From NCBI GenBank assembly GCA_001801025.1, contig MGWO01000007.1, positions 186,001 through 250,000 on the forward strand: DNA of 64,000 bases, in the 5' to 3' direction. Of this stretch, positions 29,047 to 40,613 are shown piece after piece (the stretch's first letter is position 1; each line of letters begins with the position of its first letter). A program made the translations under genes and the position numbers. The notes under the pieces are model-generated. The model saw only the letters and a list, made by a program, of their open reading frames with translations, was not told where the DNA came from and searched no databases. This stretch comes from Gallionellales bacterium GWA2_54_124. Its GTDB lineage: Bacteria > Pseudomonadota > Gammaproteobacteria > Burkholderiales > Gallionellaceae.

Positions 29047-29127
29047 ATGCATTTTTCACGCCAAATATCTCAGCTTCATTCCACGTTCAGCCTGATGGCG
29101 GCATTGCTGCTGCGCGGCGCGCGCTAA
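29047..29127 (+). CDS. Possible leucine-rich leader peptide upstream of leuA
   Basis: A 26-codon frame, MHFSRQISQL... ending LMAALLLRGAR then TAA, lies 83 bp ahead of leuA. It has five leucine codons, three of them consecutive (TTG CTG CTG) near the stop. This recalls LeuL of enterobacteria, which has a run of leucines followed by an RG-rich end. A hairpin (29158-29180) lies between the peptide and leuA. No good Shine-Dalgarno precedes the ATG, and the hairpin lacks a proper T-run. Translation and attenuation are therefore unproven. Confidence 0.4.
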   Translation: MHFSRQISQLHSTFSLMAALLLRGAR

Positions 29128-29136
29128 TCCTCTGCC

Positions 29137-29180
29137 TATAATGTTTACGTATCAAGTGCGATAACCCCGTGAGGTTACGC
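29137..29180 (+). promoter_or_regulatory. Perfect -10 box and 5'-UTR hairpin before leuA
   Basis: TATAAT (29137-29142) is a perfect -10, but no good -35 is seen 16-18 bp upstream. Downstream, GCG-A-TAACC (29158-29166) pairs with GGTTA-CGC around a CCGTGA loop, with one bulged A. AGGTTA occurs twice in a row, separated by CGC. Either leuA starts transcription here, or the region is part of a longer leader with the small peptide. Confidence 0.4.
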
Positions 29181-29209
29181 AGGTTAATCTATTTTCTTAG
29201 GAGTTTTGC

Positions 29210-30745
29210 ATGGCCGATAAACTAATCATTTTCGATACCACATTGCGCGATGGCGAGCAAAGTCCGGGTGCTGCGATGACCCGGGAGAAGAAAATCCGCA
29301 TTGCACGCCAACTGGAAAAGCTCGGCGTGGATGTCATCGAGGCGGGATTCGCGGCTGCGAGTCCGGGGGATTTTGAGGCGGTTAAAGCGGTTGCCGAAAC
29401 CATCAAGGAATCGACGGTGTGTTCCTTGGCGCGCGCCAGCGAGAACGATGTACGCCGTGCGGGTGAGGCAATACAGCCCGCCCGTTCGGGTCGTATCCAT
29501 ACTTTTATCGCGACCAGCCCTATTCATATGCAGCATAAGTTGCGTATGAACGAAGATCAGGTGATTGAACGTGCGGTTCAAGCCGTCAAATGGGCGCTTG
29601 AATATACCGACGATGTCGAATTCTCCGCAGAGGATGCGGTACGTTCAGACATGAATTTTTTGGTGCGCGTATTTGATGAGGTCATCCGTGCCGGTGCTAA
29701 GACCTTGAATGTACCCGACACGGTTGGCTATTCGATTCCTGCAGCCTGGGGCGAGCGTATCAAGCAGTTGATCGCGCAGGTGCCGGGTTCTGATAAGGTA
29801 GTCTGGTCTACGCACTGCCACAACGATCTGGGGCTGGCGGTGGCCAATTCGCTGTCTGCTGTGATGAACGGCGCGCGTCAGGTCGAGTGTACGATCAATG
29901 GACTGGGGGAACGTGCTGGCAATGCGTCCTTAGAAGAGGTCGTCATGGCGGTCAAAACCCGACGTGACGTGTTTAATCTCGACACGCGTATCGATACGAC
30001 TCAGATCGTCAACACGTCCAAGCTGGTGTCTAGCATTACCGGATATCCGGTGCAGCCTAACAAGGCGATCGTGGGTGCAAATGCTTTTGCGCATGAGTCA
30101 GGTATACATCAGGACGGCGTGTTGAAGCATCGCGAAACTTACGAGATCATGCGTGCAGAAGATGTAGGCTGGAATGCCAACAAACTCACGCTGGGCAAAC
30201 TTTCGGGGCGCAATGCACTGCGTTCCCGCTTCACCGCTTTGCATATCGAATTCGCCTCGGAAGACGCATTTAATGCGGCTTTTGCCAGATTTAAGGAGCT
30301 GGCTGACCGCAAGCATGAAATTTTCGACGAGGACTTGCAGGCGCTGGTCAGTGATGAAGCCATCGCGCAAGTCGATGAGCATTACCGGCTGGTGTCTTTG
30401 CGCGCCCATTGTGAAACGGGCATCTTGCCGGTTGCTCGCGTTGTAATGAGCATCGGTTCAGAGACACGCGAGGCGGAGCTGCATGGCGGCGGGCCGGTGG
30501 ATGCGGCCTTCAAGGCGATCGAGAAGATCGTGCACAGCGGTACCGAATTGCAGTTGTATTCGGTCAACAACATCACCAGCGGTACCGATGCGCAGGGCGA
30601 GGTGACGGTGCGACTGGCCAAGGGTGGCCGGATTGTCAACGGGCAGGGGGCGGATACCGATATCGTGGTGGCATCGGCCAAGGCCTATTTGAATGCGCTG
30701 AACAAATTGCACGGCAATTCGGAGCGCGCACATCCGCAAGTTTGA
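29210..30745 (+). CDS. leuA: 2-Isopropylmalate synthase
   Basis: 511 residues. The N-terminal TIM barrel has [17 protein letters not shown] and the metal-binding [16 protein letters not shown] (near residue 200). [20 protein letters not shown] and the C-terminal LeuA dimer domain for leucine feedback (from about residue 390) are present. It condenses ketoisovalerate with acetyl-CoA, taking the product line of ilvBHC upstream to leucine. CTTAGGAG precedes the ATG. It is followed at 25 bp by a strong terminator, so leuBCD are not part of this transcript. Confidence 0.97.
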   Translation: MADKLIIFDTTLRDGEQSPGAAMTREKKIRIARQLEKLGVDVIEAGFAAASPGDFEAVKAVAETIKESTVCSLARASENDVRRAGEAIQPARSGRIHTFIATSPIHMQHKLRMNEDQVIERAVQAVKWALEYTDDVEFSAEDAVRSDMNFLVRVFDEVIRAGAKTLNVPDTVGYSIPAAWGERIKQLIAQVPGSDKVVWSTHCHNDLGLAVANSLSAVMNGARQVECTINGLGERAGNASLEEVVMAVKTRRDVFNLDTRIDTTQIVNTSKLVSSITGYPVQPNKAIVGANAFAHESGIHQDGVLKHRETYEIMRAEDVGWNANKLTLGKLSGRNALRSRFTALHIEFASEDAFNAAFARFKELADRKHEIFDEDLQALVSDEAIAQVDEHYRLVSLRAHCETGILPVARVVMSIGSETREAELHGGGPVDAAFKAIEKIVHSGTELQLYSVNNITSGTDAQGEVTVRLAKGGRIVNGQGADTDIVVASAKAYLNALNKLHGNSERAHPQV

Positions 30746-30770
30746 ACTAATTTCAAATTGCGTGTCTCAT

Positions 30771-30800
30771 GAAGTGCCGCCTTGTGCGGCACTTCTTATT
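30771..30800 (+). terminator. Rho-independent terminator of leuA
   Basis: GAAGTGCCGC (30771-30780) pairs perfectly with GCGGCACTTC (30786-30795) around a CTTGT loop, followed by TTATT. It lies directly after leuA and before the start of the pentapeptide-repeat gene, which it helps to define. Confidence 0.85.
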
Positions 30801-30813
30801 ACCGGAGATTAAC

Positions 30814-31824
30814 TTGAAAAAACTGCTGCTGGGTTCCGCTGTATTGCTTGCCATGATCAACTCGAGTTGGGCTTGTACCTTGAAACCCAATACCAACTGC
30901 TATCAGGCTTCACTTTCTGGACAAAAAATTGAGCAGCTTGATTTGCATGGCATTCTGCTCGGGGGCGCCGATTTAACGAAGGCGAATCTGAGTAAATCCA
31001 ATTTGACGCGTGCCAATCTTAACGAGGCGCGCCTGAACGGTGCGAATCTGTCTGGTACGGATTTGAGTTATGCCACGATGTTTTTCGCGAATCTGACGGG
31101 TGCGAATCTGACGGGTGCTAATTTTTCAAATGCCGGCCTCAAAGGGGTCAATTTTAGCGAGGCGAATCTGACCGATGCCAACTTCACTGGTGCCAAGCTG
31201 GAAGAAGCAACTTTTTCTAAGGCGACGTTTTGCCGGACCTTGATGCCAACCGGCATGACGAACAACGCCAACTGCCCGGCAGAAAAAGCCGCCGGGGCCG
31301 CTGCGACGGACGCGCTGTCGATCAACGGTTGCGTGATTGCACCGCGCACCGTGTGCCTGAATGCATCTTTGGTTGAAGCCAATTTGGGCTCAGCCAATCT
31401 GGCAGGCGCACAACTCTACATGGCGAATCTGGCACAGGCGAATCTGTTCAAGGCAAATTTGGGTCGTGCTAATCTGACTGAGGCTAATTTGGCGCGCGCT
31501 AATTTGACCCGTGTCAATTTGTCTCAGGCTAACTTGACCGATGCGAATCTGAACAAGGCGATTTTGCGCGGTGCTCAACTGGTTCGTGCTAATTTGAACG
31601 GTGCTGTGATGTTGAATACAGATCTGACCGATGCAGATTTGTCTGGCGCTAATATCGCGGAAGCGACGCTGACGGGTGCAATTTTTTGCAATACGCTGAT
31701 GCCGGATAGTCGGGTGAATAACAGTAGCTGCGTACTTGAAAAACCTGCGGCTCCTGTCGAGGTTGCGACACCGGCTGTTCAGGAAGCGACTGAGCCTGCA
31801 AAGGCTAAACCACGCCGCAGATAA
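30814..31824 (+). CDS. Exported pentapeptide-repeat protein with internal duplication
   Basis: The frame opens at an ATG at 30769, but that ATG precedes and reads through the leuA terminator. CCGGAGATTAAC before the TTG at 30814 gives a clean start and a signal peptide (MKKLLLGSAVLLAMINSSWA). The mature part has two halves of the same plan. Each starts with a Cys-containing cap (ACTLKPNTNC; GCVIAPRTVC), runs through A(N/D)LxxA(N/D)L pentapeptide repeats, and ends FCxTLMPxxxxNNxxC. Each half should form a right-handed beta-helix. The tail (PAAPVEVATPAVQEA...) is disordered and basic at the end. The function is unknown. Confidence 0.85.
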   Translation: MKKLLLGSAVLLAMINSSWACTLKPNTNCYQASLSGQKIEQLDLHGILLGGADLTKANLSKSNLTRANLNEARLNGANLSGTDLSYATMFFANLTGANLTGANFSNAGLKGVNFSEANLTDANFTGAKLEEATFSKATFCRTLMPTGMTNNANCPAEKAAGAAATDALSINGCVIAPRTVCLNASLVEANLGSANLAGAQLYMANLAQANLFKANLGRANLTEANLARANLTRVNLSQANLTDANLNKAILRGAQLVRANLNGAVMLNTDLTDADLSGANIAEATLTGAIFCNTLMPDSRVNNSSCVLEKPAAPVEVATPAVQEATEPAKAKPRRR

Positions 31825-31839
31825 AAAATTGCTGGCGCA

Positions 31840-31871
31840 AAAAAATGGCACGCTTGGCGTGCCATTTTTTT
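31840..31871. terminator. Bidirectional terminator between the pentapeptide-repeat gene and ppc
   Basis: TGGCACGC (31846-31853) pairs with GCGTGCCA (31857-31864). An A-run precedes the stem and a T-run follows, so the structure works on both strands. It lies between the 3' ends of the two convergent genes. Confidence 0.9.
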
Positions 31872-31902
31872 GATGCGAAGACTTGCTTGGGAGCTGCTAC
31901 TT

Positions 31903-34671
31903 TTAACCGCTGTTGCGCAAGCCGGTTGCGATGCCGTTGATGGTCAGGTGGATCGCCCGTTTGACCAGTTCGTCGGTGTTGCCGGCACGGTGATGTTCCA
32001 GCAAGGCGACTTGCAAATGGTTGAGCGGGTCGATATAGGGTGTACGGCTGAGCAGGCTGCGTGCAAAGGACGGATTTTCCTGCAACAGCGTATCGTTGCG
32101 CGTCACGGAAAACAGCAATTCGACCGTGTCCTGCCACTCGCTGTGGATAGCGCCGAAGATACGTTCGCGCATTTCTACATCTTCAACCAGCGCCGCATAG
32201 CGCGATGCAATGCCCATGTCGGTCTTGGACAGCACCATGTCCATGTTCGACATCAGGCCGCGGAAAAACGGCCATTCCCGGTACATCGTCTGCAATTGCG
32301 CTAGGCCATCGTCGCCTTCGCGTGCGATGAACTGCTTGACTGCGCTGCCGAATCCCAGCCAGCCCGGTAGCAGCGTGCGGTTCAGTCCCCAGCTAAAGAC
32401 CCAGGGGATTGCCCGCAGATCTTCGATGCGGTCGGAGGCGCGGCGCGCCGAAGGGCGGCTGCCGATATTGAGTTCTGCAATTTCGCGTATCGGCGTGGCG
32501 GTGAAAAAATATTCGGTAAAGCCGGGCGTCTCATAAACCAGCTTGCGGTAAGCGGCAAAGGCATCGAGGCTTAATGCTTCCATGATGCGGTGAAATTCCG
32601 GCATCGCGCTGTCCGCACCGTGATGATGCAGCAAGGTCGCTTCCATGGTGGCAGCCACCAGTGTTTCCAGATTGCGCTGCCCGATTTCAGGGTTGGAGTA
32701 TTTGCTGGAAATCACTTCACCCTGTTCGGTGATGCGGATCTGGCCGTTTACGCTGCCGGGTGGCTGCGCCAGAATCGCTTCATAGCTCGGGCCGCCGCCG
32801 CGACCGACGGTGCCGCCACGGCCGTGGAACAGGCGCAGTTCAACGCCGTATTTGGCGAATACTTTGACCAGCTCCAGTTCGGCCTTGTACAGTTCCCAGT
32901 TCGCCGTGATGTAACCGCCATCCTTGTTGCTGTCGGAATAGCCCAGCATGACTTCCTGAGTGTTGCCCCTGCAGGACAGCAGCTGGCGGTAGTAGGGAAT
33001 GGCGAACAGCTCGTCCATGATAGGTCCGCAGCTGCGCAGATCTTCGATGGTTTCGAACAGAGGAATGATGTTGATGTGCAGCGCGTTACGCCCTTCGAGC
33101 AGATTGACCTGTTGCAGCATCAGTGCCAGCTCCAGCATATCGCTCACTGCATCCGCTTTCGAGATGATGTGATTGGGCAGTGCGGCACGGCCAAAGCGCT
33201 GATGGATGTCGGCTGCGGCCTGCATGATGCGCAATTCGCTCTGCGCGATATCGGAATACTGGTCGAGCTCGCCTATCAGCGGCTTTGCGGCCTGCAAGGT
33301 GGTGAGCAGTATTTCGCGGCGCGCAGCTTCATTAAGTTCGCTGTAGTTCGCGATTACGCCGCTGTGAGCCAGCAATTCGCTGACGGTTTGTTCGTGGATG
33401 GCGCTGTGCTGCCGCATATCCAGCGGGGCCAGATGAAAACCGAAAATTTCTGCCGAGCGGCGCAAGTTGGCCAGGCGGCCGCGCGCCAGATAGATCGCGC
33501 CATGGCGATTGAGTGATTCGATCAAGACATCCAGGTCCGCGATGAACTGAGCGGGTGTCGCGTAAGGCGCTGCCGCTTTATCGACAGGGGGCAGATGGGA
33601 GATGGTGTGACCCAGCGTCGTCACGGTAGCCGACAGGCGCGAATAAATCATGATCAGCGCGCGGCGATACGGTTCATCTGTCCGGCTCACAGCCGTGTCG
33701 GGGGAGGCATCCGACAGGGCGCGCAACTCGTCACTGACATCGACCAGTCGGTCGGTGAGTGACAGGCGGGTGCCTAAAATATGGGTCTCGTTGAGGTAGT
33801 GTTCGAATGCGAGTTCGGAGTGTTGTTGCACCGCATACTGCATCACATCGTGGGTCACGAAAGGGTTTCCGTCGCGGTCGCCGCCTATCCAGCTGCCGAC
33901 TTTGAGCAGTGCCGGTATTTTGATGTCTTTGTCGAAGCGCGCTTCCAGCTGTTTTTCCAGATTCGCATACAGTTTTGGAATTTCGGTCAGGAAGGTGTAG
34001 CGGTAGAACTCCAGACCGTTGCGAATTTCGTCGCGCACAGTCAGTTTTGCAGTGCGCAGCATGCGCGTCTGCCACAGAATCAGTACGAAGCGGCGCAGCG
34101 CATTTTCGTTTTCCGCCAGTTCATCAGGCGTCATCTCTATCCGGTCGCGGCTGGACAGCAGGCTGGAGATGATCAGATGGCAGTCCAGTATGCTTTTTCG
34201 CTGTACTTCGGTCGGATGCGCGGTCAGCACCGGAGAAATCAGTGCGCTGTCCAGAAAGGCTTGTATCGCTTCAGGGCTGACCTGTTTTTCTTCGATACGG
34301 TCGAGCGCGAGCATCAGGCTGCCGTTTTTTGGTGACGAACCTGCTTTCAGATGGGCGCGATGGCGGCGGTTATGGTGCAAATCCTCGGCGATATTGGTCA
34401 GTTGCGAGAAATAGCTGAAGGCGCGCACCACGGCCAGTGTTTCGCTGGGACTTAACGCATCGAGCATCTGCTCGAGCTGTTCTCCGTCGCGTTCGTCCTG
34501 AGTCTTGCGAAAGCGTACTGCTGAGCGGCGCACGTTTTCGACCAGCTGGAAGGTCGCTTCACCCTCCTGTTCGCGCAGGGTATCGCCTAAGATTCGGCCT
34601 AGCAGGCGCACGTCTTCGCGGAAGGGCAGGTCTTTACTGGAAATGTCGGCAGGGGCAGAAAATAAGTTCAT
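31903..34671 (-). CDS. ppc: Phosphoenolpyruvate carboxylase
   Basis: 922 residues from the ATG at 34671. PEP carboxylase adds bicarbonate to PEP to form oxaloacetate. The catalytic motifs are [12 protein letters not shown] (active His), [11 protein letters not shown], and the glycine-rich [14 protein letters not shown]; the C-terminal segment ends IATGLRNSG as in the family. An in-frame upstream ATG at 34686 adds only five residues. The gene is divergent from hemC, with 74 bp between starts. Confidence 0.97.
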   Translation of the reverse strand: MNLFSAPADISSKDLPFREDVRLLGRILGDTLREQEGEATFQLVENVRRSAVRFRKTQDERDGEQLEQMLDALSPSETLAVVRAFSYFSQLTNIAEDLHHNRRHRAHLKAGSSPKNGSLMLALDRIEEKQVSPEAIQAFLDSALISPVLTAHPTEVQRKSILDCHLIISSLLSSRDRIEMTPDELAENENALRRFVLILWQTRMLRTAKLTVRDEIRNGLEFYRYTFLTEIPKLYANLEKQLEARFDKDIKIPALLKVGSWIGGDRDGNPFVTHDVMQYAVQQHSELAFEHYLNETHILGTRLSLTDRLVDVSDELRALSDASPDTAVSRTDEPYRRALIMIYSRLSATVTTLGHTISHLPPVDKAAAPYATPAQFIADLDVLIESLNRHGAIYLARGRLANLRRSAEIFGFHLAPLDMRQHSAIHEQTVSELLAHSGVIANYSELNEAARREILLTTLQAAKPLIGELDQYSDIAQSELRIMQAAADIHQRFGRAALPNHIISKADAVSDMLELALMLQQVNLLEGRNALHINIIPLFETIEDLRSCGPIMDELFAIPYYRQLLSCRGNTQEVMLGYSDSNKDGGYITANWELYKAELELVKVFAKYGVELRLFHGRGGTVGRGGGPSYEAILAQPPGSVNGQIRITEQGEVISSKYSNPEIGQRNLETLVAATMEATLLHHHGADSAMPEFHRIMEALSLDAFAAYRKLVYETPGFTEYFFTATPIREIAELNIGSRPSARRASDRIEDLRAIPWVFSWGLNRTLLPGWLGFGSAVKQFIAREGDDGLAQLQTMYREWPFFRGLMSNMDMVLSKTDMGIASRYAALVEDVEMRERIFGAIHSEWQDTVELLFSVTRNDTLLQENPSFARSLLSRTPYIDPLNHLQVALLEHHRAGNTDELVKRAIHLTINGIATGLRNSG

Positions 34672-34745
34672 CACTTTTATACACAAAAAAGCGCGGCAGC
34701 CTCCGTGTTAGAATGCACCGCGTAATCAATCACAAGGAAAAATCG

Positions 34746-35699
34746 ATGAGTCCAGCTTCCTCAACTTTACCCACTCCACCGGCACGTCTGGTCATAGCAT
34801 CGCGTGAAAGCGCGCTGGCCATGTGGCAAGCCGAACATATCAGAGACAGGCTGCGTGCATTATATCCGCAAACTGACGTCAGTATTCTGGGTATGACGAC
34901 ACAAGGCGATCAGATTTTAGATGTCAGCCTGTCCAAAATTGGCGGCAAAGGTCTGTTTGTGAAGGAACTAGAGACCGCACTGGAAGACGGGCGAGCGGAT
35001 TTTGCGGTGCATTCGTTAAAAGACGTGCCCATGGTTTTGCCTGAAGGTTTTGTGCTGGCGGCAATCGGTGAACGCGAAGATCCGCACGATGCGTTCGTCT
35101 CGAACAACTATGAAAATCTGGCGGCTCTGCCGGCCGGCTCCGTGGTGGGTACATCCAGTCTGCGCCGCGAAAGTCAGTTGCGCGCTCGTTTTCCGCATCT
35201 GGTGATCGAGCCGCTGCGCGGCAATGTGCAGACCCGTCTGCGCAAGCTCGATGAAGGTCTGTATGCTGCGATTATTCTTGCGGCAGCAGGCTTGAAGCGG
35301 CTGGGGCTGGCTGCCCGCATTCGTGCTGTGATTTCCAGCGAAGACAGTCTGCCGGCTGTCGGGCAAGGTGCGCTGGGTATCGAATGCCGCGCGGATCGAC
35401 TGGATGTGATTGCCGCATTGCAGCCCTTGCATCACCCTGATACGGCCGCCTGTGTGCTGGCTGAACGTGCGATGAGTCGTGCGCTCAACGGCAGTTGTCA
35501 AGTGCCGCTGGGCGGGTTTGCAGAGGTACAAAACGGTCAGTTGCGTATGCGCGGTTTTGTCGCCAGTCCCGACGGTCAGCGCGTGATGCGTGCCGAAGCG
35601 GTGGGTGAGATCGCAGCACCCGAAGTGCTGGGCGGGCAAATCGCCAAATCGCTCTTGGCGCAAGGGGCCGGAGAAATTTTAGCGGCGTTGAATGGCTAA
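34746..35699 (+). CDS. hemC: Hydroxymethylbilane synthase (porphobilinogen deaminase)
   Basis: 317 residues starting at 34746 ([20 protein letters not shown]); the frame runs further upstream, but into ppc. The catalytic region has TQGDQILD and [11 protein letters not shown], and the dipyrromethane-cofactor cysteine is Cys251 in [12 protein letters not shown]. HemC polymerises four porphobilinogens. It overlaps hemD by 8 nt. In Pseudomonas hemCD follow algZR; here they are 24 kb away from the algZR pair. Confidence 0.96.
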   Translation: MSPASSTLPTPPARLVIASRESALAMWQAEHIRDRLRALYPQTDVSILGMTTQGDQILDVSLSKIGGKGLFVKELETALEDGRADFAVHSLKDVPMVLPEGFVLAAIGEREDPHDAFVSNNYENLAALPAGSVVGTSSLRRESQLRARFPHLVIEPLRGNVQTRLRKLDEGLYAAIILAAAGLKRLGLAARIRAVISSEDSLPAVGQGALGIECRADRLDVIAALQPLHHPDTAACVLAERAMSRALNGSCQVPLGGFAEVQNGQLRMRGFVASPDGQRVMRAEAVGEIAAPEVLGGQIAKSLLAQGAGEILAALNG

Positions 35700-36450
35700 G
35701 GGCGTGCTGGCCGGTTTAAAAGTGCTGGTGACGCGCCCGCGTGATCAGGCTTCTAGGCTGGCACAGGCGATCGGGCAGCAGGGCGGTACAGCCGTGCTGT
35801 GCCCTTTGCTGGAGATTGCACAGGTGTCAGACTTGCCGCGTTTGCAAGCGCAGGTGTCGCATATTGAGCAGGCGGATCTTGCGATCTTCATCAGCCCGAA
35901 TGCCGTGCAATACGGCATGGCGGCCACCGGCGGCAGAGTGCCGGCTCGTGTTGCGACGGTGGGCGAGGGGAGCGCGAAAGCGTTGCGCGCGTTGGGCGTC
36001 GCACACGTGCTCGTGCCCGTTGAGCGATTCGATAGTGAAGGCCTGTTAGCACGGCCCGAATTACAAACTATCGACGGCTGGCATGTGATGATCTTTCGCG
36101 GTGACGGTGGTCGCGAATTTCTGGGTGATAGCCTGTGCGCGCGAGGTGCGCGCGTGGAATATGTGACCTGTTATCTGCGCTGCAAGCCGCAATGTCCGGT
36201 GAGCGATATTGCAGGTGTTGATTTGATGACCGTGACCAGCAGCGAGGCGCTGAACCATTTGTCTCACATGATTGCTGATTCAACAGAACTATTTGACAGG
36301 CCGCTGTTTGTCATACATCCGCGTATCGCCGAACTGGCGAAGCGTTTGGGATGGTCGAAAGTTTATCTGACAGAGTCGGGGGATGACGGTTTGTTGAAAG
36401 GTTTGCAGGCATGGGCCGCATCCATGAATAGGGACAAGGGGGCGACATGA
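35692..36450 (+). CDS. hemD: Uroporphyrinogen-III synthase
   Basis: 252 residues. The divergent HemD fold is seen in [56 protein letters not shown] and [16 protein letters not shown]. It closes hydroxymethylbilane to uroporphyrinogen III. Its start lies inside hemC, and its stop overlaps the hemX start (ATGA at 36447). Confidence 0.94.
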   Translation: MAKGVLAGLKVLVTRPRDQASRLAQAIGQQGGTAVLCPLLEIAQVSDLPRLQAQVSHIEQADLAIFISPNAVQYGMAATGGRVPARVATVGEGSAKALRALGVAHVLVPVERFDSEGLLARPELQTIDGWHVMIFRGDGGREFLGDSLCARGARVEYVTCYLRCKPQCPVSDIAGVDLMTVTSSEALNHLSHMIADSTELFDRPLFVIHPRIAELAKRLGWSKVYLTESGDDGLLKGLQAWAASMNRDKGAT

Positions 36451-37535
36451 GCCAGGGATCAAGTGATATCGAACGGGATGTTGTGCCGGATAGCCGGCTT
36501 TCGGTAGCGGATTTGTTTGCGAAGATCAGTATCACGCAACTCACGCTGGCACTGCTGGTGATGATTTTTCTCTGGCAGTGGCTGGACGGGCATCGTGCGA
36601 TTGCCGACATGCGCGAAGAACTGGCGAAGAAAATTGCCGAAATGGACGGTGCAGCCCAGGCCAATGCCATCCTGATTGCAAAGAATCAGGATGAAGTGCG
36701 CGAAATGTCGGTCAAGGTGACGACGCTCGAAGCTTATTACACTCAGGCGCAAAATCAGCGCGCGGCGCTGGAGACCCTCTACAATAATTTCTCCATCAGT
36801 CGTGATGAAACCGCGCTGGCCGATGTCGAGCAGTTGCTGCTGATTGCAGGGCAGCAATTGCAATTGTCGGGAAATATCAAGGCGGCGCTGATTGCGATGG
36901 AAAGCGCCGATGCGCGCTTGCAGCGCATGGAGCGTCCGGCTTTAAACGGATTGCGCAAGTCGATTGGACAGGATATTGATAAGTTGCGCGCGCTGCCCCG
37001 TGTCGATGTGGCAGGCATTAATCTTAAGATCAACAGATTATTGGCATCCGTCGATGAGCTTCCTCTGGTTGACAGGCATCGACCGACCGAAAATGCGTCA
37101 GCCAAAATTGTCTCGCCTGTGTCTGATGAGGCGGCATGGCAAAAGGTGTTGAATGCAATCTGGCTGGAAGTTAAGCAGTTAGTCAGGATCGAAAATACAG
37201 GTCTGACGCAGATCGTTTTACTGCCGCCTAAACAGGAATTTTTTCTGCGCGAAAATCTGAAAATGCGTCTGGTGTCGGCACGGTTGGCGCTGTTGTCGCG
37301 CGATGAAGACAGCTTTAGTCAGGAACTTAAAACGGCGCAGCTTTGGACGCGGCGCTATTTTGATGTGAAATCGGCAGAAGGCGTGCATATGCTGAGCGAA
37401 TTGGGCGAGTTAGCGGCTGCCAGTATTGAGATCGAACTGCCCGACATCGGGGGGAGTTTGCAGGCGGTGCGTACCTATCGTTTAAGTCATGACAAGGCGG
37501 CAGAAAACCTGCGTCCGCAAAAGGCTGTCAAATGA
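36447..37535 (+). CDS. hemX: HemX-family membrane protein (uroporphyrin-III C-methyltransferase-like)
   Basis: 362 residues. A cytoplasmic N-terminus is followed by a single span (LTLALLVMIFLWQWLDG, about 32-48) and a long periplasmic coiled region (EELAKKIAEMDGAAQANAIL, VTTLEAYYTQAQNQRAALET). LADVEQLLLIAGQQLQLSGN and the C-terminal LWTRRYFDVKSAEGVHMLSEL are typical of PF04375. Although often annotated as a methyltransferase, the family lacks SAM-binding motifs, and its role in haem metabolism is unclear. It is coupled on both sides (ATGA overlaps) to hemD and hemY. Confidence 0.9.
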   Translation: MSQGSSDIERDVVPDSRLSVADLFAKISITQLTLALLVMIFLWQWLDGHRAIADMREELAKKIAEMDGAAQANAILIAKNQDEVREMSVKVTTLEAYYTQAQNQRAALETLYNNFSISRDETALADVEQLLLIAGQQLQLSGNIKAALIAMESADARLQRMERPALNGLRKSIGQDIDKLRALPRVDVAGINLKINRLLASVDELPLVDRHRPTENASAKIVSPVSDEAAWQKVLNAIWLEVKQLVRIENTGLTQIVLLPPKQEFFLRENLKMRLVSARLALLSRDEDSFSQELKTAQLWTRRYFDVKSAEGVHMLSELGELAAASIEIELPDIGGSLQAVRTYRLSHDKAAENLRPQKAVK

Positions 37536-38044
37536 AATATCTGATTTCGATTCTGGTACTGTTTTCGGCGGCGGTCGCACTGGGTACACTGTTGCAAAAC
37601 ACGGCTTACGTGTTGCTGGTCTATCCGCCTTATCGGATCGAATTATCGCTAAAGCTCTTTGTGGTGTTGTTTGTGCTGGTATTCGGATTCGGTTACTGGC
37701 TGATTCATCTGCTGCTGGCAACCTCGCAATTGCCCAGTGTAGTGCAGAAAATCCGTTCAGATCGCGCGAAAAACAATGCGCGCAAGTTACTTGATGTCGC
37801 GCTCAGAGCCTTTTTTGAAGGACGTTACGCCGAAGCTGAAAAGGCGGCCGCACGCGCGATTAAGCACGGAGAGAGTTCGGTGTTGTATGAGATTATTGCC
37901 GCGCGTGCGGCGCACGAATTAAAGGCCTTCGAGCGGCGCAATGCTTATGTGTCGTTAGCTGAGAGTCATACGCAGGGTGAATCGACGATGCGCATGCTGG
38001 TTGCCGCAAAAACCAAGTTTGAGCGGCAAGATCAGCAGCCATAA
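37532..38044 (+). CDS. hemY: Short HemY-family protein lacking most of the TPR region
   Basis: 170 residues. The N-terminal half matches the HemY_N domain: a first span (YLISILVLFSAAVALGTLL), the motif YVLLVYPPYRIELSL, a second span (FVVLFVLVFGFGYWLIHLLL) and the helical RKLLDVALRAFFEGRYAEAE. Usual HemY proteins are about 390-420 residues, with a long TPR region; here only about two helical repeats remain before the stop. No frame downstream restores the missing part, because the DNA runs straight into convergent pgm. It looks like a natural short form or an old truncation. The family's role in haem synthesis is not established. Confidence 0.83.
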   Translation: MKYLISILVLFSAAVALGTLLQNTAYVLLVYPPYRIELSLKLFVVLFVLVFGFGYWLIHLLLATSQLPSVVQKIRSDRAKNNARKLLDVALRAFFEGRYAEAEKAAARAIKHGESSVLYEIIAARAAHELKAFERRNAYVSLAESHTQGESTMRMLVAAKTKFERQDQQP

Positions 38045-38061
38045 TTTCTGCCGCCGGCAGC

Positions 38062-39726
<1,665 letters not shown>

Positions 39727-39851
39727 TTATAAATTTTATGCGTAATCTTACCACCAGCGATCTGACTGAGTGATGTATATAGCGACTGATTCGATCACTT
39801 TCCCCAAAAATGAATTTTCCTGCAATAATTACGAAACTTTGGGAGGAAAAA

Positions 39852-40514
39852 ATGATGAATCAAGATGATTTAAAACGTGCAGTAGCGCAGGCCGCCATTC
39901 AATATGTGCCTGCCGATTGTATTGTGGGTGTGGGAACAGGTTCAACCGCCAATTTTTTTATTGATGAATTGGCCAAAATAAAGAACAAAATTCGTGGTGC
40001 GGTGGCAAGTTCTGAGGCTTCCGCAAAGCGTTTGCAGGGGCATGGCATTGAAGTTATGTCGCTGAACGATGCGGGTGCGCTTGAAGTGTATGTAGATGGC
40101 GCGGATGAGATCACGCGGCATATGCATATGTTAAAGGGCGGTGGCGGTGCCTTGACACGCGAGAAGATCGTGGCGGGTGCGAGTCGAAAATTCATTTGCT
40201 TGTGTGATGCCAGTAAATTAGTCGATGTGCTGGGAAAGTTCCCGTTGCCGATTGAAGTGATTCCGATGGCACGCAGTTCTGTTGCGCGTCAGTTGGTGGC
40301 CTTGGGCGGGCAGCCTGTGTTGCGCGAAGGTTTTACGACCGACAATGGCAATATCATTATCGACGTGCATGGCTTGAAAATTATGAATCCGGTTGAACTG
40401 GAATCTGAGCTTGATCATATCGCCGGTGTTGTGACCAACGGACTGTTTGCGCGTCGTGCAGCTGATGTGTTGTTGTTGGGTACCACGGACGGCGTGAAGA
40501 CGATGACGGCCTGA
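39852..40514 (+). CDS. rpiA: Ribose-5-phosphate isomerase A
   Basis: 220 residues from 39852, where GGGAGGAAAAA gives a very good ribosome-binding site; ATG codons at 39852 and 39855 are in tandem. The frame upstream to 39810 is ignored. Motifs are [34 protein letters not shown] and the C-terminal [20 protein letters not shown]. It belongs to the pentose-phosphate and Calvin cycles. It ends just before a hairpin and the Pho-box of phoU. Confidence 0.96.
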   Translation: MMNQDDLKRAVAQAAIQYVPADCIVGVGTGSTANFFIDELAKIKNKIRGAVASSEASAKRLQGHGIEVMSLNDAGALEVYVDGADEITRHMHMLKGGGGALTREKIVAGASRKFICLCDASKLVDVLGKFPLPIEVIPMARSSVARQLVALGGQPVLREGFTTDNGNIIIDVHGLKIMNPVELESELDHIAGVVTNGLFARRAADVLLLGTTDGVKTMTA

Positions 40515-40522
40515 TAGCTTAA

Positions 40523-40550
40523 CGATTCCCTTTGGTTGTAAGGGGAATCG
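40523..40550 (+). terminator. Hairpin after rpiA, abutting the phoU Pho box
   Basis: CGATTCCCTTT (40523-40533) pairs with AAGGGGAATCG (40540-40550) with a single T-G wobble and a 6-nt loop. No T-run follows; the very next bases are the Pho-box CTGTCAC. It probably ends rpiA transcription or stabilises its 3' end, and isolates it from the phosphate-controlled promoter. Confidence 0.6.
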
Positions 40551-40584
40551 CTGTCACAAACCCTTCACATTTGTATTATAGAAT
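40551..40584 (+). promoter_or_regulatory. PhoB-box-like promoter of phoU-ppx
   Basis: CTGTCAC (40551-40557), an AAAC spacer, and CCTTCAC (40562-40568) are two 7-bp units in 11-bp phase, matching the PhoB consensus CTGTCAT in six and four positions. A -10-like TAGAAT lies at 40579-40584, ten bases after the second unit, the spacing typical of PhoB-activated promoters that lack a -35. The call is by comparison with the known Pho-box pattern. Confidence 0.65.
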
Positions 40585-40613
40585 ATACCGTTTAACATTC
40601 TTAAGGTCATCCC

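Noticed and set aside
32590-33516. 308-codon open frame opposite ppc
   Set aside because: Antisense to intact ppc; no recognisable domain or ribosome-binding site.
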